Of a DNA stretch of 64,000 nucleotides, positions 43,595 to 51,120 are shown in pieces. Position numbers and translations under genes: made by a program. The stretch covers positions 1 to 64,000 of the forward strand of contig QFOD01000005.1 of the NCBI GenBank assembly GCA_003241055.1, in the 5' to 3' direction. Positions within the stretch are counted from its first letter, which is position 1. Every line of letters begins with the position of its first letter. The notes under the pieces were generated by a model, which saw only the letters and a list, made by a program, of their open reading frames with translations, was not told the DNA's origin and did no database searches. This DNA is from Roseateles depolymerans. Its GTDB lineage: Bacteria; Pseudomonadota; Gammaproteobacteria; Burkholderiales; Burkholderiaceae_C.

Positions 43595-44644
43595 ATGAAG
43601 CCCATCGCCTACACCCGCGCCCAAGCCCTGCCCGCGCTGCTGCAGCAACGCATCGTCATCCTCGACGGCGCGATGGGCACCATGATCCAGCGCTACAAGC
43701 TCGGCGAGGCCGACTACCGCGGCGAGCGCTTCAAGGACCACGGCAAGGATCTCAAGGGCAACAACGAGCTGCTGCTGTTCACGCGGCCCGACGTGATCCG
43801 CGAGATCCACGAGCAATACCTGGCCGCCGGCGCCGACCTGATCGAGACCAACACCTTCGGCGCCACCTCGGTCGCGCAGGAAGACTACGACCTGCCCGAG
43901 CTGGCCTACGAGATGAACCTCGTGGCCGCGCAGATCGCGCGCGCGGCCTGCGACAAGTACTCGACGCCGGACAAGCCGCGCTTCGTGGCCGGCGCGCTCG
44001 GCCCGACGCCGCGCACCGCGTCCATCAGCCCGGACGTGAACGACCCCGGCGCCCGCAACATCGACTTCGACCGCCTGCGCGACGCCTACTACGAGCAGGC
44101 CAAGGGTCTGCTGGACGGTGGCGCCGACCTGTTCCTGATCGAGACCATCTTCGACACGCTGAACGCCAAGGCCGCGATCTTCGCGGTGGACCAGCTGATG
44201 GAGGACACCGGCGAGCGCCTGCCCGTCATCATCTCGGGCACGGTGACCGACGCCTCCGGCCGCATCCTTTCGGGCCAGACGGTGACGGCCTTCTGGCATT
44301 CGGTGCGCCATGCGCGCCCCCTCGCCATCGGCCTGAACTGCGCCCTGGGCGCCACGCTGATGCGGCCCTACATCGAGGAGCTGGCCAAGGTGGCGGGCGA
44401 CGTGGCGGTGAGCTGCTACCCCAATGCCGGCCTGCCCAACCCGATGAGCGACACCGGCTTCGACGAGACGCCGGGCGTCACGGCCAGCCATCTGGCCGAG
44501 TTCGCGAAGAGCGGCTTCCTCAATATTGCGGGTGGCTGCTGCGGCACCACGCCGGACCACATCGCAGCCATCGCCAGGAGCCTGTCGGCCTATCAGCCGC
44601 GGGTCAGTGGCGAGAAGTTCTTCAGCCAGCTGCTGGCGGCCTGA
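43595..44644 (+). CDS. metH: Homocysteine-methyltransferase module of MetH as a separate protein
   Basis: The 349-residue protein corresponds to the N-terminal barrel of cobalamin-dependent methionine synthase, which binds homocysteine through zinc. The opening ILDGAMGTMIQRYKL, the ETNTFGATSVAQ strand, the zinc ligand Cys in GLNCALGA and the GGCCGTTP pair are all present. The folate, B12 and reactivation modules are absent, and the next gene is unrelated. So MetH is split in this organism and the other half must be elsewhere. It can only work together with that half. Confidence 0.92.
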   Translation: MKPIAYTRAQALPALLQQRIVILDGAMGTMIQRYKLGEADYRGERFKDHGKDLKGNNELLLFTRPDVIREIHEQYLAAGADLIETNTFGATSVAQEDYDLPELAYEMNLVAAQIARAACDKYSTPDKPRFVAGALGPTPRTASISPDVNDPGARNIDFDRLRDAYYEQAKGLLDGGADLFLIETIFDTLNAKAAIFAVDQLMEDTGERLPVIISGTVTDASGRILSGQTVTAFWHSVRHARPLAIGLNCALGATLMRPYIEELAKVAGDVAVSCYPNAGLPNPMSDTGFDETPGVTASHLAEFAKSGFLNIAGGCCGTTPDHIAAIARSLSAYQPRVSGEKFFSQLLAA

Positions 44645-44653
44645 CAAGGCCTG

Positions 44654-44669
44654 TCCCCGTCCTAGGGGA
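44654..44669 (+). terminator. Small stem after the metH half gene
   Basis: TCCCC (44654-44658) pairs with GGGGA (44665-44669) around GTCCTA, ten bases after the stop codon. No T-run follows, so it is a weak terminator candidate. Confidence 0.2.
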
Positions 44670-44722
44670 TGGCGCATGACCGCGCCAGCTGTTCACATGG
44701 CGCCTTCGTTCAGGAGGAGTCC

Positions 44723-45475
44723 ATGCTGAAAGCACTGTTCGCCGCGGCCGCGCTGCTGGCCGCGGGGGGCGTCTGGGCCGACACGCCCGCGCCGGTCGCC
44801 GAATACCGTTTCTCCGGCACGCTGGATTCCAGCGTGGCCGGTGCGCCCTCGCTGGTGGCGATCGACCCGACCGGCAGCGCCGGCTTCGCGGTCGACACCG
44901 TGCTGGGACAGTCACAGTCGGTCTACCAGTTCGGTGGTCTGGCCTCGCCGGGCAGCAGCCAGGGCGGCCTGACGCTGGACGTGGCCAGCCTGCTGGCCGG
45001 GCACAGCGACAACTACTCCATCGAGATCGTCTTCAAGTTCAACGAGCGCGATGGCGCCTGGCGGCGCATCCTGGACGTGCAGAACCGCCTGTCCGACAAC
45101 GGTTTCTACGTGGACCCGTCCAACCGCCTGGACATCTACCCGGTGGCCGGCGGTGACAGCTTCACCAACGGCGTCTATCACGACGTCTTCCTGGTCAACG
45201 ATCACGGCCTGGTGAGCTTCTACCTGGACGGCGGCGCGCCGACGACGGTCACCACGTCGGTGATGAACATCGACGCCAACCAGCGCCTGAACTTCTTCGT
45301 CGACAACCTGGTGGGCGGCGGCCAGGGCGAGTATTCCAGCGGCAGCATCGCGCTGGTGCGCCTCTACGACAGCGCGCTGTCGGCGCCGCCCGCGCCCATC
45401 CCCGAGCCGGCCGCCTACCTGCTGCTGGGCGCCGGCCTGGGGCTGCTGGCCTGGCGTCGTCGTTCGCAGGCCTGA
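44723..45475 (+). CDS. PEP-CTERM surface protein with LamG-like domain
   Basis: The 250-residue exported protein has a signal peptide ending at VWA-D (19/20). A concanavalin-like/LamG fold follows (SIEIVFKFNERDGAWRRILDVQNR, then GLVSFYLDGGAPTTVTTS). The sorting tail has PEP at 227-229, a hydrophobic helix and RRRSQA. PEP-CTERM tails are cut by an exosortase in bacteria that make exopolysaccharide. No exosortase gene is in the window. The strong Shine-Dalgarno AGGAGG before ATG 44723 fixes the start. Confidence 0.9.
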   Translation: MLKALFAAAALLAAGGVWADTPAPVAEYRFSGTLDSSVAGAPSLVAIDPTGSAGFAVDTVLGQSQSVYQFGGLASPGSSQGGLTLDVASLLAGHSDNYSIEIVFKFNERDGAWRRILDVQNRLSDNGFYVDPSNRLDIYPVAGGDSFTNGVYHDVFLVNDHGLVSFYLDGGAPTTVTTSVMNIDANQRLNFFVDNLVGGGQGEYSSGSIALVRLYDSALSAPPAPIPEPAAYLLLGAGLGLLAWRRRSQA

Positions 45476-45538
45476 ATTCGCCCACGGTGCCCGGGTGCGG
45501 GCCGGCATCATCGCGTTCGCCTCTGAAAGGGAGAACGC

Positions 45539-46351
45539 ATGAAAACCTGGACCCTGCCGGCGCTGCTGGCGGCCCTCGTGTGGAGTGGGTTGGCGCAGGC
45601 CCAGCCCTGCGATTCGGGACGCGCGGCCTGGCAGCGCGAGGTGAATGCCCGCCTGGGCTCGGCCGACGGCCACGGGCCCGACCTGGGCTCCGAGGAGTGG
45701 CAGATGGCCGTGTCGCGGCAACTGGGCCTGCTGGAGCTACCCTTGCGCGGCAGCAGGACCTGGTGCGAGCGGGTGCAGCAGGCGCTGGACCTGGCGCGCC
45801 GGGCGCCGGTGTGCCGGCAACGGGCGGCGCGTGGCGACGTGGAGGCGCTGGTGTGCCAGCGTGCCGGCCTGGCGCTGCTGGACGCGCGCGTGGCCGAGGC
45901 CTACGAGGCTGCGCGGCGCAAGGCGGTGAACGAGCACCCGCCGGTGCTGGCCGCCGAGCAGCGCGGCTGGCAGCGTGAGCGCCACGACTGTTGGAAGGCC
46001 GGCCCCGACCCCGACTCGGCCAGCGACAACGAGGCCCGCGCGGCCTGCGCGCGCGAGAGCTCGGAGCGCCGCCTGCTGACCCTGCAGGTGAACTACCGGT
46101 TGGTGCCGGTCAGTGCAAGTGCGCGCTGGCGCTGCGATGACGGCAGCGAGGTTGTCACCCACTTCTTCAACGCCACCGAACCGCCCAGCCTGATCGCGGA
46201 GCGCGGCGACGAGCGCTCGCTGATGACGTTGCAGCGCGCCGCCAGCGGCACGCATTACGTCGGCCGCAACGAGAGCTTCTGGGAGCACCAGGGCCAGGCC
46301 ACGGTCATCTGGGGCTGGCAGGGGCCGGAGCTGCGCTGCGAGAAGCGCTAG
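45539..46351 (+). CDS. Secreted LprI-like/MliC-like fusion protein, putative lysozyme inhibitor
   Basis: The 270-residue protein has a signal peptide (AQA-Q, about 22). Residues 88-180 look like the LprI/DUF1311 domain: VCQRAGLALLDARVAEAYEAARR, then QRGWQRERHDCW with paired cysteines. Residues 196-267 look like MliC, a C-type lysozyme inhibitor: WRCDDGSEVVTHFFN, then SGTHY, then ESFWEHQGQATVIWG, closed by C267. The conserved Ser-Gly of MliC that plugs the lysozyme active site is S236-G237. Both families have members reported to inhibit lysozyme, so a double inhibitor is plausible. It stands alone, convergent with dkgB. Confidence 0.82.
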   Translation: MKTWTLPALLAALVWSGLAQAQPCDSGRAAWQREVNARLGSADGHGPDLGSEEWQMAVSRQLGLLELPLRGSRTWCERVQQALDLARRAPVCRQRAARGDVEALVCQRAGLALLDARVAEAYEAARRKAVNEHPPVLAAEQRGWQRERHDCWKAGPDPDSASDNEARAACARESSERRLLTLQVNYRLVPVSASARWRCDDGSEVVTHFFNATEPPSLIAERGDERSLMTLQRAASGTHYVGRNESFWEHQGQATVIWGWQGPELRCEKR

Positions 46352-46372
46352 CCCGGCCGCAGCGCGCCAGGC

Positions 46373-47182
46373 TCAGTCCCAGGCCGGCGCCAGGCCCTCG
46401 GGGTTGACCAGGCGCTGGCCGCGGTCCAGCGCGGCGATGCGGGCCATCTGCGCGTCGCTGAGGCGCAGCGAGGCGGCGAGCAGGTTGCTGGCCAGATGCT
46501 CGCGCCGGGTGGACGAGGGGATCACCGCATGGCCTCGCTGCAGCGCCCAGGCCAGCGCCACCTGGGCGGGCGTGGCGTCCAGTTCGGCGGCGATGGCGCG
46601 GATCACCGGGTCCTGCAGCACCTGGCCGTAGCCCAGCGTCATGTAGGACGTGGTGTGCACGCCGTGGCGGGCCGAGAACTCCACCAGCGCGCGGTTCTGC
46701 AGCGCCGGATGCAGCTCCACCTGGTTGGTGGCGATGCGCTCGGCGCCCACATGGGCGATGGCCTGCTGCTGCAGCGCGACGGGGAAGTTGGACACGCCGA
46801 TCGCGCGGGTCAGGCCTTGCGCCTGGGCGTCCAGCAGCGCGTCCAGCGAGGCCTGCAGCGGCACGGCGCCGCCGGGCGAGGGCCAGTGGATCAGCGTCAG
46901 CTCCACATGGCCGGTGCGCAGCTTGTCCAGGCTTTCGCGCAGGCTGGGCAGCAGGCGCTCGGGGGCCAGGTGTTCGGTCCAGATCTTGGTGGTCAGCGCG
47001 AGCTGCTCGCGCGGCAGGCCGCTGGCCTCGACGGCCAGGCCGATCTCGGCCTCGTTGCCGTAGATCTGCGCGGTGTCAATGGCGCGGTAGCCCAGCTCCA
47101 GTGCGGTGCTGACCGAGGCTATGACGGCCTGGCCCTGCAGCCGGAAGGTGCCCAGGCCCAGGGCGGGGAGGGGGAAGTTCAT
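46373..47182 (-). CDS. dkgB: Aldo/keto reductase, 2,5-diketo-D-gluconate reductase B-like
   Basis: The 269-residue enzyme has the catalytic tetrad D36, Y41, K66 and H99, in AIDTAQIYGNE, LTTKIW and LIHWP. GVSNFPVALQQQAI and VIPSSTRREHLASNLLA are typical of the DkgB branch, which reduces methylglyoxal and related carbonyls with NADPH. An AGGAG precedes ATG 47182. It lies 25 bp downstream of an MFS gene on the same strand, and both are divergent from a LysR gene, a common three-gene layout. Confidence 0.92.
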   Translation of the reverse strand: MNFPLPALGLGTFRLQGQAVIASVSTALELGYRAIDTAQIYGNEAEIGLAVEASGLPREQLALTTKIWTEHLAPERLLPSLRESLDKLRTGHVELTLIHWPSPGGAVPLQASLDALLDAQAQGLTRAIGVSNFPVALQQQAIAHVGAERIATNQVELHPALQNRALVEFSARHGVHTTSYMTLGYGQVLQDPVIRAIAAELDATPAQVALAWALQRGHAVIPSSTRREHLASNLLAASLRLSDAQMARIAALDRGQRLVNPEGLAPAWD

Positions 47183-47207
47183 GGAATCTCCTTTAGCGGA
47201 TGGGTGA

Positions 47208-48410
47208 TCAGTGGCCGGCCGGCCGGGCGCCGTGCAGCCGCACCGGCAGTCCCTGGCGGCTGTCCAGCGCGCCGCTCCAGCGGGTCAGCGCCAGCGACAC
47301 CAGCACCACGGCCGCGCCTATCCAGGGCGTGTGCTGCAGGCCCAGGTGGGTCACGATCAGGCCGCCGGCCCAGGCCGCGAACGCGATGCCCAGGTTGAAG
47401 GCCGCGATGTTCAGGCCCGAGGCCACGTCCACCGCCTGCGGCGCCACGCGCTCGGCCTGCTGCACCACATAGACCTGCAGGCCTGGCACGTTGCCGAACG
47501 CGAACGCACCCCACAGCAGCACGGTCAGCACCGCCAGCACCGGCTGGTGGGACGTGAAGGTGAACAGCAGCAGCACCGCGGCCAGGCCGGCGAAGATGAT
47601 CTGCAGCGCCGGGATGGGGCCGCGGCGGTCGGCCAGACGGCCGCCCCACAGATTGCCCACCGCGACCGACACGCCATAGACCAGCATCACCCAGCCCACC
47701 GCCCCGGCCGAGAAGCCGGCCTGCTGCTGCAGGATGGGCGCGAGGAAGGTGAAGGGGATGAAGCTGCCGCCATAGCCGATCGCGGTCTTGGCATAGACCA
47801 GCAGCAGGCGCGGCTCGGCCAGCACGCGGGCCTGCTGCAGCAGCGAGGCCGGCCGCTGGTGCTTGAGGCTGCGCGGCACGAACAGCGCGCTGCCTAGGAA
47901 GGCGATCACGCCCAGCGCGGCCACCGCCAGGAAGGTGGCGCGCCAGCCGAAATGCTGGCCCACGAAGGTGCCCAGCGGCACGCCGGTCACCAGGGCCACG
48001 GTCAGGCCGGTGAACATGGTGGCGATCGCGCTGGCGGCTTTCTCCTTGGGCACCAGGCCGGTCGCGATGGTCGAGCCTATGGAGAAGAACACGCCATGCG
48101 CCAGGCCGGTGAGCACGCGCGCGACGATCAGCGACTCATAGCCGGGCGCGGCCCAGGCCATCAGGTTGCCGGCAGTGAACAGCGCCATCAGCGCCAGCAG
48201 CAGCCACTTGCGCGGCAGCTTGCCGGTCAGCGCGGTGAGCACCGGCGCGCCGATAGCGACGCCGAGTGCGTAGAGGCTGACCAGCAGGCCGGCCGAGGGG
48301 AGGCTGACGCCGAGGTCGGCCGCCACCGTGGGGATCAGGCCCACGATGACGAACTCGGTCGTGCCGATTGCGAAGGCGCTGAGCGTCAGCGCCAGCAGAG
48401 CCAGAGGCAT
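47208..48410 (-). CDS. MFS exporter, AraJ/YdhP-like
   Basis: The 400-residue transporter has twelve helices. It opens ALTLSAFAIGTTEFVIVGLIP, the signature of the sugar/drug-efflux branch that includes AraJ and YdhP. The A-motif-like loop LTGKLPRKWLLL is present. ATG 48410 has AGGAG seven bases upstream. The longer in-frame extension overlaps the promoter of the divergent regulator and is not protein-like. The ligand is unknown, but it is probably regulated by the adjacent LysR protein. Confidence 0.9.
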   Translation of the reverse strand: MPLALLALTLSAFAIGTTEFVIVGLIPTVAADLGVSLPSAGLLVSLYALGVAIGAPVLTALTGKLPRKWLLLALMALFTAGNLMAWAAPGYESLIVARVLTGLAHGVFFSIGSTIATGLVPKEKAASAIATMFTGLTVALVTGVPLGTFVGQHFGWRATFLAVAALGVIAFLGSALFVPRSLKHQRPASLLQQARVLAEPRLLLVYAKTAIGYGGSFIPFTFLAPILQQQAGFSAGAVGWVMLVYGVSVAVGNLWGGRLADRRGPIPALQIIFAGLAAVLLLFTFTSHQPVLAVLTVLLWGAFAFGNVPGLQVYVVQQAERVAPQAVDVASGLNIAAFNLGIAFAAWAGGLIVTHLGLQHTPWIGAAVVLVSLALTRWSGALDSRQGLPVRLHGARPAGH

Positions 48411-48453
48411 GGGAACTCCTAATGATTGCCAAGGCTGCGCAGTGTGGGGATTG

Positions 48454-48498
48454 GATTCAAAGCAAAAAAGCCGTGATTTGTCACAATGCTTTTGATTC
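48454..48498. promoter_or_regulatory. Divergent promoter with two nested dyads, likely LysR operator
   Basis: GATTCAAAGCA (48454-48464) is an imperfect inverted match to TGCTTTTGATTC (48487-48498). Between them lies a perfect GTGA-N4-TCAC (48473-48484). The region is unusually AT-rich for this genome. It separates the MFS/dkgB pair from the LysR gene and is where such regulators normally bind. Confidence 0.5.
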
Positions 48499-48508
48499 GG
48501 AGTCAAGA

Positions 48509-49405
48509 ATGAAGACCAGCCTGGATGAGATGGCCGCCCTGGTGGCCGTAGTGGACACCGGCTCCATCACCGCGGCGGCCGAGGCGTTGCAGCAGACCGT
48601 GTCCGGTGTCAGCCGGGCGTTGGGGCGGCTTGAGTCCAAGCTGGCCACGACGCTGCTGAGGCGCACCACGCGGCGCCTGGAGCTGACCGAGGAGGGCGCG
48701 GCCTTTCTGGCCCATGCGCGCGCCATCCTGGCCGCGGTGGACGAGGCCGAGGGCCAGATGGCCGCGCGGCTGCAGCGCCCGGCCGGGCGGCTGCGCGTGA
48801 ACGCGGCCTCGCCCTTCATGCTGCATGTGGTGGTGCCGCGGGTGGGCGGCTTTCGCACGCGCTACCCCGACATCCAGCTGGAGCTCAACACCAACGACAG
48901 CCTGATCGACCTGATCGAACAGCGCACCGACCTGGCGCTGCGCATAGGTCCGCTGCGCGACTCCACCTTGCATGCGCGGCCGCTGGGGCGCTTCAGGCTG
49001 CGCGTGGTGGCCGCGCCGGCCTATCTGAAGGCACAGGGCCGGCCGCGCAGCGTGGACGAGCTGCGCGGCCACCGGCTGATCGGCTTCACCGCGCCCGAGC
49101 ATCTCAACCAGTGGCCGCTGCGCGGCGCGCATGGCGACAGCCTGGCCATCACGCCGGCTATCAGCGCCTCCAGCGGCGAGACCGTGCGCCAGCTCGCGCT
49201 GGCCGGCGAGGGCATCGCCTGCCTGGCGGACTTCATGACCCGCGAGGACCGCGTGCGCGGCGACCTGGTGCAGGTCTGCCCCAGGGACACGGTGGAGGTG
49301 CTGCAGCCGGTGCACGCGGTCTACTACCGCAACACCGCGCTGGCGGCGCGCATCCAGTGCTTCGTGGACTACCTCGTGCAGCAGCTGGCCGAGATTGCCG
49401 AGTAG
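48509..49405 (+). CDS. LysR-family transcriptional regulator
   Basis: The 298-residue protein has an N-terminal winged helix-turn-helix (MAALVAVVDTGSITAAAEALQQTVSGVSRALGRLE, then LLRRTTRRLELTEEG) and a C-terminal substrate-binding fold (LRVNAASPFMLHVVVPRV onward). It is divergent from the MFS/dkgB genes and probably controls them and itself. The effector is unknown. ATG 48509 gives the standard LysR N-terminus. Confidence 0.92.
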   Translation: MKTSLDEMAALVAVVDTGSITAAAEALQQTVSGVSRALGRLESKLATTLLRRTTRRLELTEEGAAFLAHARAILAAVDEAEGQMAARLQRPAGRLRVNAASPFMLHVVVPRVGGFRTRYPDIQLELNTNDSLIDLIEQRTDLALRIGPLRDSTLHARPLGRFRLRVVAAPAYLKAQGRPRSVDELRGHRLIGFTAPEHLNQWPLRGAHGDSLAITPAISASSGETVRQLALAGEGIACLADFMTREDRVRGDLVQVCPRDTVEVLQPVHAVYYRNTALAARIQCFVDYLVQQLAEIAE

Positions 49406-49415
49406 CGGGCGGCCC

Positions 49416-49429
49416 TTGTTCTGGGTCAA
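49416..49429 (+). promoter_or_regulatory. FNR-like dyad TTGTTCTGGGTCAA
   Basis: TTGTT-N4-GTCAA matches the FNR-type consensus at 8 of 10 positions. Its centre (49422.5) lies about 63 bp before the AhpD-like ATG. It is weaker than the other FNR-type dyads in the window. Confidence 0.3.
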
Positions 49430-49439
49430 TGCGGGCGTC

Positions 49440-49460
49440 TTCATGCGGGCGCAGCATGAA
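49440..49460. repeat. Perfect inverted repeat TTCATGC / GCATGAA
   Basis: Arms of 7 bp at 49440-49446 and 49454-49460 enclose 7 nt. The left arm extends into TTCATGCGGGC, which recurs at 49929-49939 before the next gene and, with one change, near 50679. Confidence 0.4.
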
Positions 49461-49485
49461 ATCTGCGTTTGAGCAGGAAAACCGC

Positions 49486-49842
49486 ATGAGCAAGAACTAC
49501 CGAGAGATCACGGCCGAGGTGTCCACCCAGCTCGCCCACCTGCGGGCCGACACGCCCGAGCTGATGCGAGGCTTCGGCTCGCTGGCCCAGGCCGCGACGC
49601 GCGAGGGCGCCTTGGACAAGAAGACCAAGGAGCTGGTCGCGATGGCGCTGTCGGTGGCGGCGCGTTGCGACCCTTGCCTGGGCTTTCATGCCGAGGCGCT
49701 GGTCCGGCTGGGCTGCCGCCGCGCCGAGCTGGAGGAGGTACTGGGCGTGTGCGTCTACATGGGCGGCGGGCCCTCGCTGATGTATGCGGCCCATGCCCTG
49801 CAGGCTTTCGAGCAGTTCGGCGGCGAGGCGGCCACCGCATGA
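49486..49842 (+). CDS. AhpD-like carboxymuconolactone-decarboxylase-family protein
   Basis: The 118-residue protein of the AhpD fold has the redox motif C61-DP-C64 with H68 and the upstream E49, so it has E-x11-C-x2-C-x3-H. This makes it a probable thiol peroxidase/reductase rather than a true decarboxylase. ATG 49486 was chosen because AGGAAA precedes it. Two ATGs farther upstream lie within the inverted repeat. An FNR-like dyad precedes the gene. It heads a group of small stress-type genes. Confidence 0.88.
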   Translation: MSKNYREITAEVSTQLAHLRADTPELMRGFGSLAQAATREGALDKKTKELVAMALSVAARCDPCLGFHAEALVRLGCRRAELEEVLGVCVYMGGGPSLMYAAHALQAFEQFGGEAATA

Positions 49843-49867
49843 CGGCGCTGTGACGCGCCCGCCTGCC

Positions 49868-49883
49868 CTTGCGCTGGATCAAG
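49868..49883. promoter_or_regulatory. FNR/CRP-family type dyad CTTGCGCTGGATCAAG
   Basis: TTGCG-CTGG-ATCAA (49869-49882) has one perfect and one relaxed half-site. It is the exact reverse complement of the 16 bases at 2271-2286. Its centre is 40 bp from the centre of the next dyad, so both lie on one helix face. Confidence 0.5.
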
Positions 49884-49908
49884 CGTCGGCCAGGCCGGGC
49901 GGGTGGGG

Positions 49909-49922
49909 GTGATCCGGGTCAC
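49909..49922. promoter_or_regulatory. Second dyad GTGATCCGGGTCAC
   Basis: The core TGAT-N4-GTCA equals the core of the site at 17962. The centre is 49915.5, 40 bp from the preceding dyad. If it acts at -41.5, transcription would start near 49957, 31 nt before the ATG. Confidence 0.45.
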
Positions 49923-49955
49923 GGGACTTTCATGCGGGCCGATCAGGCTGCAGGC

Positions 49956-49970
49956 CACGCGTTGCGCGTG
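49956..49970 (+). other. Hairpin CACGCG-TTG-CGCGTG just before a ribosome binding site
   Basis: A perfect 6-bp stem with a 3-nt loop ends four bases before AAGGAG (49974-49979). It would lie in the 5' end of the mRNA and could affect its stability or ribosome access. Confidence 0.35.
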
Positions 49971-49987
49971 TCCAAGGAGTACCGCTC

Positions 49988-50596
49988 ATGTCCGTGTTCT
50001 GGGATCAGGTCCGCAGCCTGCGCTGGGACGACCACCGCTACTACCACCAGTGCCGCATCAACCAGACGCTGCACCTGGTCAGCGCCTTCAGCTTCCTCGC
50101 GGCCTATGCGCTGCTGTTCTTCGTCGACGCCGCCGCGGCCGCCTGGGTGGGCTGGTGTGTGGGCATGGTCACGCGCCAGAGTGGCCACATCTTCTTCGAG
50201 CCGCGCGGCTACGACGAGATCAACCAGGCGAGCGACGCGCACAAGGAAGCCATCAAGGCCGGCTACAACATGCGCCGCAAGGCGGTGCTGATCGCGGTGT
50301 GGCTGGCGATTCCGCTGCTGCTGACGCTGTCGCCCTCGCTGTTCGGCCTGATCGCGCCGGCCCAGGGCCTGGGCGGCTGGGCGCATGACGTGGGCCTGGC
50401 CTGGCTGATGCTGGCCGTGTCGGGCCTGCTGCTGCGCACGCTGCAGCTTGCGGTGCTGCGCAGCCCGTCCTGGGGTCTGGCCTGGATGACCAAGATACTG
50501 ACCGACCCGCTGCACAACATCGACATCTACTGGCGCTCGCCGCTGGCGTTGCTGCGCGGCCAGCGCTACGACCCGCTGGAGGGCGGGCGCCACTGA
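49988..50596 (+). CDS. Mpo1/DUF962-like membrane protein
   Basis: The 202-residue protein has four or five hydrophobic segments. The motif YYHQCRINQTLHLVSAF (H20, N25, H29) and the later QSGHIFFEPR (H67, E71) resemble the histidine pattern of Mpo1-like proteins. In yeast these act as iron-dependent oxygenases on 2-hydroxy fatty acids. The match is by motif only. The AAGGAG Shine-Dalgarno sequence is good. Two FNR-type dyads upstream suggest oxygen-dependent expression, which would suit an oxygenase. Confidence 0.6.
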   Translation: MSVFWDQVRSLRWDDHRYYHQCRINQTLHLVSAFSFLAAYALLFFVDAAAAAWVGWCVGMVTRQSGHIFFEPRGYDEINQASDAHKEAIKAGYNMRRKAVLIAVWLAIPLLLTLSPSLFGLIAPAQGLGGWAHDVGLAWLMLAVSGLLLRTLQLAVLRSPSWGLAWMTKILTDPLHNIDIYWRSPLALLRGQRYDPLEGGRH

Positions 50597-50609
50597 GCGA
50601 ACCGGGCGC

Positions 50610-50628
50610 GGGGTCAAAGCCTGGCCCC
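50610..50628. repeat. REP-like hairpin GGGGTC / GGCCCC
   Basis: GGGGTC (50610-50615) can pair with GGCCCC (50623-50628), with one U-G pair, around AAAGCCT. A related GGGGTCAGG lies at 16902-16910 between two other genes. Such words are typical of REP sequences, but two partial copies prove little. Confidence 0.25.
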
Positions 50629-50743
50629 ACGAACAACGCTGCTGAATCTTCCAAAGCACGGAAGTCAGGTTCACGGATTTCATGCTGGGTCTATCGGGCT
50701 TGCGCCCCTAAGTTCAGGGCTCCCGTCATTGCTGGAGACCGTC

Positions 50744-51085
50744 ATGCAAGTCCTGTTCAAGTTCCGCGCGCCGCATGCGTCCGATCACCGCGAGCTGGCC
50801 CAGGCCAAGCTGCGCACCGCACTGTCGCGGCTGGCCTTCCGCGTGCCGCGCGCCACGGTGCAGCTGGCCGACGTGAACGGGCCGCGCGGTGGCGTCGACA
50901 AGCTCTGCCAGCTGGAGCTTCACACGGCCGGTGCCGGCACGCTGATCGTGCGTTCGGTGGCCCGTGAGTGGCGCGCGGCCTTCGACGATGCGCTGGCCCG
51001 CGCACTTCGGCTGCTGGCGCGGCAGCTGCATCGCCAGCCCCGCCGAGCGCTGCCGCTGCGCCGGCAGCTGGTCGAGGCGCATTGA
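50744..51085 (+). CDS. HPF/RaiA-like ribosome-associated protein
   Basis: The 113-residue protein has DVNGPRGGVDKLCQLELHTAG followed by WRAAFDDALARALRLLARQL. This is the beta-alpha pattern of the sigma-54-modulation/ribosome-hibernation family, with the usual basic C-terminus. Short members of this type bind ribosomes under stress. ATG 50744 has GGAG upstream and places MQVLFKF at the first strand. A TTG five codons upstream is less likely. It precedes a zf-TFIIB gene. Confidence 0.72.
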   Translation: MQVLFKFRAPHASDHRELAQAKLRTALSRLAFRVPRATVQLADVNGPRGGVDKLCQLELHTAGAGTLIVRSVAREWRAAFDDALARALRLLARQLHRQPRRALPLRRQLVEAH

Positions 51086-51120
51086 CGCGCTGCCCGCTTC
51101 GCTACCAGGGAACCTGACCC

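Noticed and set aside
48490..48506. TTGATTCGGAGTCAA as an FNR site
   Set aside because: The half-sites are separated by five bases instead of four, and the sequence is better explained as part of the LysR operator region.
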